DNA of 64,000 bases, taken from JANYGA01 sp031420415. Its GTDB lineage: Bacteria; Vulcanimicrobiota; Vulcanimicrobiia; Vulcanimicrobiales; Vulcanimicrobiaceae. The notes beneath the pieces are model-generated. The model made no database searches. It saw nothing but the letters and a program-made list of their open reading frames with translations, and had not been told where the DNA came from. Below are positions 51,419 through 59,389 of the stretch, piece after piece (the first letter of the stretch is position 1; the number at the start of each line of letters is the position of its first letter). The stretch spans positions 10,720 through 74,719 of the forward strand of contig JANOMT010000037.1 in NCBI GenBank assembly GCA_031420415.1, in the 5' to 3' direction. A program made the position numbers and the translations under genes.

Positions 51419-52597
51419 AATACCTAAACTAACACGAAAAGTAGAAACTTTGGTCGCGTTGCAATTTCGCAACCACAACGATATAAATCCGCATCTCAGG
51501 GCAAGTGTGACCGGCGTTTTTTTTCCGGAGCCCGAGCCGACTCGCAACCTTTGACGACGCGCGTTCCACTTACGGCACGCTCCGGACGGTCCAGACGCAC
51601 AAGTCCCGTACCGTTTCATCTGCCGCATCACATTATATCGTCCTACCGCCGGTCGTTGCTGCCGAAAACTTCAGGGAAAAGGGAGCTCCCCTCCCGCGGG
51701 CGCGCCGCCGAAGGTCCCGATCTCAACCGACCGCGCGCAGACGATGAGTGCGACGACTGCCCGACGACGATCGTCGTCGGCGGCTTCGAGAAAGGCGCCC
51801 TCTCGCCGTAGACCAAGGTCGGAAGGGCCTCGTGAGCGGCACGGATCGATGTTCGCGTCGCCTTCGGTAGACGGCCGCCGCTCGATCTATATTCGCAGCC
51901 ACGCCAACGATCATTTCGGGGATGCAGATCAGGGAGCGAATGTCGTTGATGATCGCTACACGATCGTTCAGTCCTGTTTCTCCGTCTCGCTCCGCACGAT
52001 GTTGACGCTCGAGGATTGCAACGTGAGGCGACCGCACTCACGAGCGGAATCGCGCCCCCCGCGTCGCTCGCGGGCACCTCAAAATCGACCGAGGTCAATT
52101 GATACCTCCAAGGCCCAGCCCACAACGACGACCGCACCCGGCGCGACGACGATCCAACACCCGGTAATGTTGCAACACGTGCACCTCATGAGACCCTACG
52201 ATTCGATACACTGCTAGAACAAGCAGAAGCTCGATTTCTGCGGCGGCGCATCGACGAGTTTCTTAAACGAACACGCGATGCAGAGCGTTCTCGGCTACGA
52301 AACCTGTGCGGGACGGGTAGTCGGTACGGCATCTTACCTTTCTCGGCGACCACTTTCGCACCGATCCGCAGCATTCGCAACGCGAGGCTCGGACGACGAA
52401 CTTACCCTCGCTCGAAAACCTCCGACAACTCCGATCACGCCGGCAAAACGTACCGAGCAACAAGCAGCGCTAAAGCATGGCCCACTTACATCGACCGCGA
52501 GCCCAGGGGCCTTGTTCCGAGAGCCGACGGCCCGTCCCGCAGGACTCGCTCGCGATTATACACGAACGTCGATACGACACACCGATCAGGAGAGAGT
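51419..52597. other. 1.2-kb stretch with no recognisable gene
   Basis: Between the MarR gene and the small zinc-knuckle gene. Open frames of 60 to 165 codons exist on both strands, but none has a family signature, a good start or a consistent composition. A TATAAT hexamer on the minus strand at 51632-51637 may be a promoter for marR, giving a 200-base leader. A short inverted repeat GTTGC-aatttc-GCAAC stands at 51461-51476. The region may be decayed genes or a genuine regulatory area. Confidence 0.4.
51632..51637 (-). promoter_or_regulatory. TATAAT -10 candidate upstream of marR
   Basis: A perfect TATAAT on the minus strand. The hexamers 16 to 18 bases upstream (GCAACG, AGCAAC) are poor -35 matches. 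It would leave a leader of about 205 bases before the marR ATG at 51418. Confidence 0.3.
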
Positions 52598-52750
52598 ATG
52601 GCGAAACAAGTAACGTGCCCGCTTTGCGGAGCGAGCATCACTGGTGCCGACGAAGAAGCGCTCGTCGCAGCCGCCGACGCACATGGCGACGAGAACCACG
52701 GCATGCGTGCCCCGCGCGAGATGATCGTCAGCAGCGCGACCGACGTTTAA
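52598..52750 (+). CDS. 50-aa DUF1059-like small zinc-knuckle protein
   Basis: A very short gene with strong support: AGGAGAGAG directly before the ATG at 52598, stop TAA at 52748-52750, and a terminator 20 bases later. The protein begins MAKQVTCPLCGASITGADEE and continues LVAAADAHGDENHGM, giving C-x2-C plus two histidines spaced like DUF1059-family small proteins (C-x2-C ... H-x4-H), which are likely zinc-binding. It ends with a hydrophilic tail RAPREMIVSSATDV. Role unknown. Confidence 0.7.
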   Translation: MAKQVTCPLCGASITGADEEALVAAADAHGDENHGMRAPREMIVSSATDV

Positions 52751-52770
52751 TCGGCACCGTAGCATCTGAG

Positions 52771-52797
52771 AAGGCCCCACTCGACCGGGGCTTTTTT
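52771..52797 (+). terminator. Rho-independent terminator after the zinc-knuckle gene
   Basis: AAGGCCCC, loop ACTCGACC, GGGGC followed by TTTTTT: a stem of five G-C pairs plus flanking A-T and G-T pairs, with a T-run. It stands 20 bases after the stop of the 50-aa gene. Confidence 0.85.
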
Positions 52798-52946
52798 CGT
52801 GCCTGGGATCGAAAATTACGTCGGCGCTACCAGCGGGCAGCACGTGATCCACACGGGCGGCGAAGGCCATTCTTCGATGCAGCTCCCCATTGAGGCGTGA
52901 TCGCGGGGACCGGATTCCGTGATGCTCACGCCGGCGCGCCGTCGAA

Positions 52947-53528
52947 CTATCCGGTCTTCAAAGGCCTGGCGACTTTATAGGTGCTGAAGATTATGCCGGA
53001 CGGCATCGCTTTCGTCCCGACGAGCTCAAAGGAGCGCGGCGGGGTGCCCTCCGCGAAGATACGCTTCCCCGTGCCCAACAGCACCGGATAGACGATCAAC
53101 ACGACTTCATCGGCAAGCCCGTGTTCGAGCAGCGTCGACGTCAGCGTGGAACTACCCCACAGGATGATGTCGGGGCCATCGTGTGACTTGATGCGGCGGA
53201 TGTCCTCGACGATGTCGGGTCCGAGGGCTTCGAACGGGCCCCATTCGAGACTTTCCGGACGGTGCGTAGCGATGTATTTCATTGCCCGATTGATGCCGTC
53301 CGCAATCGGGCTACTCGGCGCTTTCGGCCAGGATGCCGACCATAAATCATAGGTGCGACGGCCGAGCAACAGATCGAAATTCTCCCCTTGCATCGCAACG
53401 AGCGCGTCCCGGCCTGAGGGGGTTCTATACGGCGCGGTCCAATCGGCGTACGGAAAGTCGCCATCTTCGTTCGAGGTCTGGATCACGCCGTCAAGCGAGA
53501 TGTGTTCGAAAATTCTGATCGTTCTCAT
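52947..53528 (-). CDS. RibD_C/dihydrofolate-reductase-like family protein
   Basis: A 193-aa protein of the YwjB/RibD-reductase type with the NADPH fold. It has IFEHISLDGVIQTSNEDGDF, LLLGRRTYDLWSASWP, then DIILWGSSTLTSTLLEHGLADEVVLIVYPVLLGTGKRIF. Despite the fold it lacks the hallmark residues of a true DHFR and is better called a reductase of unknown substrate. The ATG at 53526-53528 follows AAGGA by eight bases. It lies alone on the minus strand. Confidence 0.82.
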   Translation of the reverse strand: MRTIRIFEHISLDGVIQTSNEDGDFPYADWTAPYRTPSGRDALVAMQGENFDLLLGRRTYDLWSASWPKAPSSPIADGINRAMKYIATHRPESLEWGPFEALGPDIVEDIRRIKSHDGPDIILWGSSTLTSTLLEHGLADEVVLIVYPVLLGTGKRIFAEGTPPRSFELVGTKAMPSGIIFSTYKVARPLKTG

Positions 53529-53735
53529 GGAAAAATCCTTACGCGTCGTTCAGGGGCCGACGGGGCAGTAGGAGTCGACGCTGAGTGGAAGATTTGCTCG
53601 AGATGCGGGCTATTCGCGTATGTCCACGATGCAATATGTCACAGCCGATGCGGTTCGAGGAGGCAACCTCACGGAGTCGTCCATGGCACGCCCTTCCACG
53701 TGACTTTTATTTTTCGCCAATTCTGAGAAAATAGC
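53529..53735. other. Noncoding stretch upstream of the RibD_C-type gene
   Basis: No gene, RNA or repeat is recognisable. It holds the promoter of the reductase gene on the minus strand, though I can identify no convincing -10/-35. Confidence 0.3.
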
Positions 53736-53769
53736 AAAAACGCCAATCCCTCGCGGGACGGGCGTTTTC
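53736..53769 (-). terminator. Terminator of tRNA-Phe
   Basis: On the minus strand GAAAACGCCC, a 12-base loop region with CCCGCGAGGG, then GGCGTTTTTGC. The stem is strong and the T-run lies on its distal side, just after the tRNA-Phe 3' end. Confidence 0.75.
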
Positions 53770-53774
53770 AAATG

Positions 53775-53847
53775 TGCCGAGGACCAGAATCGAACTGGTG
53801 ACACCAGGTTTTTCAGACCTGTGCTCTACCGACTGAGCTACCTCGGC
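53775..53847 (-). tRNA. tRNA-Phe (GAA)
   Basis: Minus-strand cloverleaf of 73 bases: acceptor GCCGAGG/CCTCGGC, discriminator A, anticodon loop CTGAAAA giving GAA, T-arm ACCAG/CTGGT with TTCGATT. No CCA is encoded after it (CAT follows). Confidence 0.97.
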
Positions 53848-54092
53848 ATTAGATTTCGTGCGGATTTGCGGCTCGCAGCCCGGACCCTTCGTCCGCAGGA
53901 GCCTCCGTTAGCATTTCTCATGCGTTGAGCGGGTGGCCACCGATCTCCAGGCCATTGATTCACCGCTCGGAATTGAACCCCTCGACCAAATTCTATGGTA
54001 TGCGTTTCATCGATTTCTAAGGTGCAAGAATCCGCGCCCAAGGGATATCTCGCCCCCGCGAAACCAATCGAAAGGGCACAAAGCCGACGATC
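53848..54092. other. 245-base spacer between tRNA-Phe and the second cyclase gene
   Basis: Nothing recognisable as a gene or RNA. It carries the tRNA-Phe promoter (minus strand), which I cannot place, and the 3' end of the cyclase gene. Confidence 0.3.
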
Positions 54093-56891
54093 TTAGAGCA
54101 GTGCGGCCTCCGCGAGCACGCGGTCTTCGCCGAAATTTGATCCCTCCGCGAGCAATGACGCACATTCGCCTTCCGAGAGCGCCGCGCCAAGAGCGAGGAC
54201 CGTCGCATCGTAAAGCGTTTGTTCCGTCTCCTCTCGCGAAACGTCGAGCTCGGCCAGTCGTTCGTCGACGAAGCCGAGGATGCGGGCCGCACGCCGCTCG
54301 TCATCGAGCGTTGTATCGCGCGGCGGGCGCAGCGCGGCAGCAGCAGCGATATGTTGGAGCGCGAAAGCAACGTCGATCTCGACGCGTGCTTCAGAGCCGA
54401 GCCGGAGCGCTTCCTTCGCACGCTCGAGAGCGGCAACGAACGATCCACTCGCGACCAGAAACGCAGCGAGATTTCGGAGAAGCCATCCGAGAACGCGCGA
54501 ATGTTCCCCGAGTATCCGGGCCGCTGCGATCCCTTCCTCGGAGACCCCAACGGCAGCGTGCACGTCGCCGCATCGAAACTCGGTCTCGGCGAGGGCACCC
54601 GCGGTAACCGCGATGTTGTGCTCGTCTCCGATATCTTTGAAACGTTCGAGAGCCTGTGCGTAGAGCGAGCGCGCCGCGCAAACGTCGCCCGCGAATCCGC
54701 GAACGGCCGCGAGATCGCGTAAGATCCCGCCCGTGCGCGTGAAGCCGTGCGCGACGAACGTAGCGAGTGCATCGCGCAACATCGTTTCACCCTCGGCAAT
54801 CGAACCGAGATACACGAGCGAGCGACCGGCCCAGCGCCGCGCGTTCGCGATGCCGCGCGCGTCATCGAGTTTTTTGAAGAGCGCGAGTGCTCGCTCGGCA
54901 GCGGACGATGCAGCCCGAAACTGACTCAGCGTCGAAGCCGTCGTCGCTTCCGCGAGGTGCAGGCGGGCCGCGAGCTCCAGCGGCGTTGTTTCCGTTACGG
55001 CGGTGAGGGCCGTTGCGATCCAGCGACGCGCTTCGACGGCCGCAAATTCGATAAAGACGCGCCGCAAAGTCGCCGCAATTCGTTGGCCGGCGAGCACGTC
55101 GCCACCGGGTCCGAACGAAAAGCCGAGCGCAGCGCGCGCATTCTCGCGTTCCGCTTCGGCGCGCGCACGCCAGCTATCGAACGATGAGCTTTCGAAGTCG
55201 CGCTCGAGCGCCTCACAAGCACCAGCATACGTCGCCGCATGACGTAACGCGACCCGGTCGCGCTCGCCCGCGGCGACCAGCTTTTCGTACCCGTATTGAC
55301 GGATCGATTCGAGTAAACGATAACGCGTCTCGGTCGCTGAGGCCTCGGGTAACACGAACGACTTATCGACCAACGACGAAAGCGCGTCGAGCGCGTCGAA
55401 TTCATCGATCGTTTCCGCACTCGCGAGGAGCGTCGCGCTTTCGAGCGAGAATCCACCGCTCGAGATTGAAAGTGCTCGGAAGACGGCCCGTTCTCTTTCG
55501 TCGAGAAGATCGTAGCTCCAATCGATAAGCGCGCGCATCGTTTGCTGGCGGGGCATCGCCGTACGATCGCCGCCGGTAAGAAGGCGGAAGCGTTCGTCGA
55601 GTTTTTGGACGAGTTGGCGCGGCGAGAGCATGTTGATCCGTACGGCAGCGAGTTCGATCGCGAGCGGAATGCCATCGAGTCGCCGGCAGATGTCGGCGAC
55701 GACCGGCGCGTCGGCATCGGTCAGCACGAACGTTCCGTTTGCCGCGCGCGCACGATCGGCGAAGAGCGCGATCGCTTCGTACGAAACCGCCGCCGCCGCG
55801 GAAACCGGTATGCCGCGTTCGGGTACCGTCAGCGACGGCATGCGATAGACGACCTCGCCCGCGATCTTGAGCGCTTCGCGACTCGTTGCGATGATCTTGA
55901 TTTTCGGCGCGCCGCGTAAGATCGCAGCGGCAGTTTGCGAGGCGGTTTCGATGACGTGTTCGCAATTGTCGAGTATGAGCAACGCATCTTTCGATCTCAG
56001 CGCTGCAATCAGCGTCTCGAGAATCGGCTTCCGGGGCGATTCTTGAATCCCGAAAATATCCGCTACGGCATTGGGCACGAGAGCCGGATCGCCGATCGCC
56101 GCGAGGTCGGTAAACCAAACGCCATCCGGGAACGCTTCGATCGATGCCGCCCCGACTTGCAACGAGCAACGCGTTTTGCCGAGGCCGCCGGTGCCGAAAA
56201 CCGTGACCAACCGTGAAACACGAAGCAAGTCGTAGATCGCGGCAACTTCGCGTTCGCGGCCGATGAAGCTCGATAGCTGGTGCGTGAGGTTCGTCTTCGA
56301 CGCTGCAAGCGATGCGAGTCGGGGGAAATCGGTTCCGAGACCCGGCGCTTCGAGTTGATAAATTCGCTCCGAAGCGGAAAGATCTTTGAGTCGATGTTCG
56401 CCCAGATCACGCAAGGTCACGTCCTGAAGTCCCGTGCGTGCCAGAGCCGCAGCCGTGGCCGACAATAAGACTTGGCCGCCGTGGCCCACCGCGAGCAGCC
56501 GTGCGACGCGATTGAGCGTCGGTCCGAAATAGTCCCCATCACGTTCGTCGGCGGTCCCGACGTGAAGCGCCATGCGGACGCTCACGCCCTCGACGGCGGA
56601 AAAATCTTCGTTAGCGAGTGCCCGTTGGGCCGCGATTGCGGCGCATACGCCATCGTCGACCGTCGGGAATACGGCACAAAATGCGTCACCGATCGTTTTA
56701 AAGACGTGCCCGCGATTCGCCCCGATAGCTTCACGCATCAAGCAGTCGTGGCGCCGAAGTGCGACGGTCATGGCCGTTGCGTCACGATCCCACCGGACCG
56801 TGCTGCCTTCGATATCGGTAAAGAAGAACGCGAGCGTCCCCGAAGGTGGCGCGGGTGCGGTGACGGCCGTGGTCTCTAAGAATAAGCCCAC
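54093..56891 (-). CDS. Class III nucleotidyl cyclase-ATPase-helical repeat signalling protein (paralogue 2)
   Basis: A 932-aa protein with the same layout as the 44168 gene. Cyclase domain: AFFFTDIEGSTVRW with metal Asp 26, HVFKTIGDAFCAVF with metal Asp 69, and DYFGPTLNRVARLL with the Asn/Arg pair. ATPase domain: HQLSSFIGREREV, then Walker A FGTGGLGKTR and Walker B LLILDNCEH. The C-terminal half is helical with repeated EYDLL-like elements (SRLVT... LYAQALERFKDIG, ARILGEHSRVLGWLLRNLAAFL). GTG start at 56889-56891. It lies divergent from the lipoprotein gene. The two cyclase proteins are paralogues on opposite strands about 7 kb apart. Confidence 0.85.
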   Translation of the reverse strand: MGLFLETTAVTAPAPPSGTLAFFFTDIEGSTVRWDRDATAMTVALRRHDCLMREAIGANRGHVFKTIGDAFCAVFPTVDDGVCAAIAAQRALANEDFSAVEGVSVRMALHVGTADERDGDYFGPTLNRVARLLAVGHGGQVLLSATAAALARTGLQDVTLRDLGEHRLKDLSASERIYQLEAPGLGTDFPRLASLAASKTNLTHQLSSFIGREREVAAIYDLLRVSRLVTVFGTGGLGKTRCSLQVGAASIEAFPDGVWFTDLAAIGDPALVPNAVADIFGIQESPRKPILETLIAALRSKDALLILDNCEHVIETASQTAAAILRGAPKIKIIATSREALKIAGEVVYRMPSLTVPERGIPVSAAAAVSYEAIALFADRARAANGTFVLTDADAPVVADICRRLDGIPLAIELAAVRINMLSPRQLVQKLDERFRLLTGGDRTAMPRQQTMRALIDWSYDLLDERERAVFRALSISSGGFSLESATLLASAETIDEFDALDALSSLVDKSFVLPEASATETRYRLLESIRQYGYEKLVAAGERDRVALRHAATYAGACEALERDFESSSFDSWRARAEAERENARAALGFSFGPGGDVLAGQRIAATLRRVFIEFAAVEARRWIATALTAVTETTPLELAARLHLAEATTASTLSQFRAASSAAERALALFKKLDDARGIANARRWAGRSLVYLGSIAEGETMLRDALATFVAHGFTRTGGILRDLAAVRGFAGDVCAARSLYAQALERFKDIGDEHNIAVTAGALAETEFRCGDVHAAVGVSEEGIAAARILGEHSRVLGWLLRNLAAFLVASGSFVAALERAKEALRLGSEARVEIDVAFALQHIAAAAALRPPRDTTLDDERRAARILGFVDERLAELDVSREETEQTLYDATVLALGAALSEGECASLLAEGSNFGEDRVLAEAALL

Positions 56892-57039
56892 GAACGGTAA
56901 TTTGCGAACGACGCGAACGACACATCTTTGTATCTACCCGCGTCCCTCGTACTGAGTCGAAAGGACTAATATCGAGGGCAGGCGTGCGCTCGAAAAACCG
57001 TTAAACTCCTAAACATTGTTCTCGGTGAATCTGAAAGCG

Positions 57040-58491
57040 ATGGCGGTGATACTTACAAACGCACGCGTTAGTTTTCTTTTTGGGCTCGCGCTCGTCGGTT
57101 TCGTCGGGTGCGGATCTTCGACCACATCCGTCGCGCCGATTTCGCCCGTCCTCGGACCGGCGAGCATCGGCCGTCAACTCACGACTCGCGACGGACCGAG
57201 CGTCGAAATTCCCATGTCGAGCGCCGACGGCTCGGATACGGGGACGATATCGTTGCGTTCGCCGATGTCATCCCCGCGCACGGCACTCGACGTAAGCATC
57301 CGACGACTAACGATCCGGCCGGGCGAACCCTGCGCGACCGTCATCAAAATAGGCCTCTACAACCGCTCCGCAAAACCGCTCGTGCTCGACATCGACGGCT
57401 TCAAGCTCAATCTGCGGTGCACGCCGACGTCACCGCTCTTCGGCGTCACGCTCTATCCGATTTCGCCGATTTCGAGCACCATCGTTCCGATCAAACTCGG
57501 GGACGTGAGCGCGATTGGAAAGAAGATCGTCTTCACATCGAAAGTCGTCACCGTTACGCTCGCGCCTCTCAGCGCATCGGAAATCGGCGTCATTGCAGAG
57601 AGCTCCACGAGTGAGATCGGCATACCGATCGTTCCGGGGACGCCGCAGCTCCTTACGGCCAACGCGCCACAGCTTTCATCGACCCTCTCCGTCTCGTACG
57701 GTGGCGCCGGCGGCAGCGGAACACTGTATTCCTCTGCTTGCGCACCCGCTATCGTTGGCGGCGTCCTCGCGCCGTCGCTCGCGCATGCGATTATCGAAGG
57801 CACACCGTCATTTTACTGCACGCTCGGAACGGTCGATTCGTCGACCGTTACTTTCGGCGCACCGAGCGTCACCTTTACGATCGGCGCACCGATTCCCGAC
57901 CAAAGTTTTATCGCGCTCGATGGGCCCGACTCTGAAGTCGGGTGCGACGCGAGCCCCGCTCCCACGTGCGTAACGCCCCAATTCACGGTACCGACGATCA
58001 CCAACGTTATCGCCGGGAACGTGCTCGATTTTCAGTCGTGCGTTCCGGCTCGCGAAAATACCAATTGCAATAGCAACCAGAACCCTGCGCCCGCGCCCGC
58101 AGCGACTTCCGTTGCGGCAAATAGCGCCGTAGAGATCCTGGTTGCAGACGATCCGACCTATGTCTCGCCCGGGATCGCGCCGTGCATGAAACCCGCGATC
58201 TGTGGTGGATTCATCGTCGATACGTCTGGCGGCTCGTGCTCGATTAACAATGCGCCCGATATCAATGGCGACGTGCCAGCATCGCCCCCAACCTACAAAG
58301 ATCCAGGCGGCCTGCAAGAGCAGCCTCCCGTCACCGGCGGAATCTCGACGAGAGCCTATTTCCCCGCCGCCGGACCCGACGTCGAATTCGATTTGATCAG
58401 CGGTGCGTCGGGAACGACGTGCAGCGTGTCGGTTACCGAAGCCGACGGTCCCCTCGGGCGAACCGTTTCGCTCAAGATCCCGGTCCGCTAG
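57040..58491 (+). CDS. Large exported lipoprotein, unknown function
   Basis: A 483-aa protein with a signal peptide and lipobox (VSFLFGLALVGFVGCG, cysteine near residue 25). The mature part is rich in Ser, Thr, Gly and Pro and beta-strand patterns, with several cysteines that may form disulfides (VGCDASPAPTC, DFQSCVPARENTNCNSN, CMKPAICGGF). I recognise no family. The ATG at 57040 is preferred over a TTG 24 bases earlier because the signal peptide starts there. Divergent from the paralogue-2 cyclase gene. Confidence 0.65.
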   Translation: MAVILTNARVSFLFGLALVGFVGCGSSTTSVAPISPVLGPASIGRQLTTRDGPSVEIPMSSADGSDTGTISLRSPMSSPRTALDVSIRRLTIRPGEPCATVIKIGLYNRSAKPLVLDIDGFKLNLRCTPTSPLFGVTLYPISPISSTIVPIKLGDVSAIGKKIVFTSKVVTVTLAPLSASEIGVIAESSTSEIGIPIVPGTPQLLTANAPQLSSTLSVSYGGAGGSGTLYSSACAPAIVGGVLAPSLAHAIIEGTPSFYCTLGTVDSSTVTFGAPSVTFTIGAPIPDQSFIALDGPDSEVGCDASPAPTCVTPQFTVPTITNVIAGNVLDFQSCVPARENTNCNSNQNPAPAPAATSVAANSAVEILVADDPTYVSPGIAPCMKPAICGGFIVDTSGGSCSINNAPDINGDVPASPPTYKDPGGLQEQPPVTGGISTRAYFPAAGPDVEFDLISGASGTTCSVSVTEADGPLGRTVSLKIPVR

Positions 58492-58504
58492 GTCCCTCGC
58501 CTCA

Positions 58505-59068
58505 TCAGCGCAACGTGCGCAAGACCGTCCCGGAATCCCGCGGTCGCGGGAGCGGCGGATTCATCGCGGGCCGGCCGAGATAGACGATCGCTACGATTCG
58601 ATCCGTCGCCTCGAGATCGAGAAACGCTTTGACTGCCGTGCTATAGGCCATCGCCCCCGTACGCCAGATCGCAGCGAGCCCGAGCGCGTGCGCCGCGAGC
58701 AAGACATTCTGCGTTGCGGCGGCCGTTGCGGCGAAGTCTTCTGCGGCGACGACGGGGTCCGCAGCTGTCCGCGTACTGACGACAAGGAGCAGCGGCGCGC
58801 GCATCGGTTTTCGAGCTTCTTTGTTGAAAAGGTCGGCCGGATCGACGTCGGGCAAGGGTGTCGAAGTCGTCGTCACGAGCTCGGCCCAAAGCGTACCGAG
58901 CCGTGCGCGAGCATCTTCGCGTAATGCCGTGAACCGCCAAGGTGCCGTCAATCGATGATTCGGCGCGCAGAGCGCCGCATCGACGAGCGTCTGCAATTCG
59001 GCGTCGCTGACATCGCCCGTGAGCTTGCCGATGCTACGACGCGTGCGGATTGCCTCGATCGCTTCCAC
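58505..59068 (-). CDS. Nitroreductase family protein
   Basis: A 187-aa flavin enzyme. It has the FMN pattern IRTRRSIGKL, LVDAALCAPNHRLTAPWRF, then AATQNVLLAAHALGLAAIWRTGAM and IVAIVYLGRPA. It resembles the YdjA-like small nitroreductases; the substrate is unknown. The GTG at 59066-59068 follows AGGAG by ten bases. It ends just after the lipoprotein gene on the other strand. Confidence 0.88.
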   Translation of the reverse strand: MEAIEAIRTRRSIGKLTGDVSDAELQTLVDAALCAPNHRLTAPWRFTALREDARARLGTLWAELVTTTSTPLPDVDPADLFNKEARKPMRAPLLLVVSTRTAADPVVAAEDFAATAAATQNVLLAAHALGLAAIWRTGAMAYSTAVKAFLDLEATDRIVAIVYLGRPAMNPPLPRPRDSGTVLRTLR

Positions 59069-59143
59069 GGTGGATCTTCTCCTCGCGATGCTTGGGGGTG
59101 ACGTAGGAACGCCGAACCCTTACGGATCCGGCGCTTCTCGAAG

Positions 59144-59220
59144 TGGCGACGATGAAGGGGCTCGAACCCTCGACCTCCGCCGTGACAGGGCGGCGCTCTA
59201 ACCAACTGAGCTACATCGTC
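59144..59220 (-). tRNA. tRNA-Asp (GTC) with encoded CCA
   Basis: Minus-strand cloverleaf: acceptor GACGATG/CATCGTC, discriminator G, then CCA encoded at 59144-59146. The anticodon loop CTGTCAC gives GTC. T-arm GAGGG/CCCTT with TTCGAGC. Mature tRNA would be 59147-59220 plus CCA. Confidence 0.95.
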
Positions 59221-59227
59221 AGGCCCG

Positions 59228-59302
59228 TGGTGGGCACGGTTGGGATTGAACCAACGACCCCCCGCGTGTGAAGCGGATGCTCTCCCACTGAGCTACGCGC
59301 CC
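59228..59302 (-). tRNA. tRNA-Val (CAC) with encoded CCA
   Basis: Minus-strand cloverleaf: acceptor GGGCGCG/CGTGCCC, discriminator A, CCA encoded at 59228-59230. The anticodon loop TTCACAC gives CAC. T-arm GTTGG/CCAAC with TTCAATC. It is first in a Val-Asp pair, seven bases upstream of tRNA-Asp. Confidence 0.95.
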
Positions 59303-59342
59303 GTCAAACGAACGAGCACTCACCCCAGACCAACGAACATGG

Positions 59343-59371
59343 AGTATATCGTATAGGGTCCTCCGTGTCTA
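59343..59371 (-). promoter_or_regulatory. Promoter of the tRNA-Val/tRNA-Asp pair
   Basis: On the minus strand a TAGACA -35 (59366-59371) stands exactly 17 bases before a TATACT -10 (59343-59348), preceded by CGA (near-extended). The -10 lies about 40 bases before tRNA-Val. Confidence 0.6.
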
Positions 59372-59389
59372 TCCGCGTATCGCGGCGAC

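Noticed and set aside
51643..52137. A 164-codon minus-strand frame in the gene-poor region
   Set aside because: No family signature, low-complexity Arg/Ser-rich composition and no ribosome-binding site.
52947..53528. Calling the reductase a true dihydrofolate reductase
   Set aside because: It has the RibD_C layout and not the DHFR active-site pattern.
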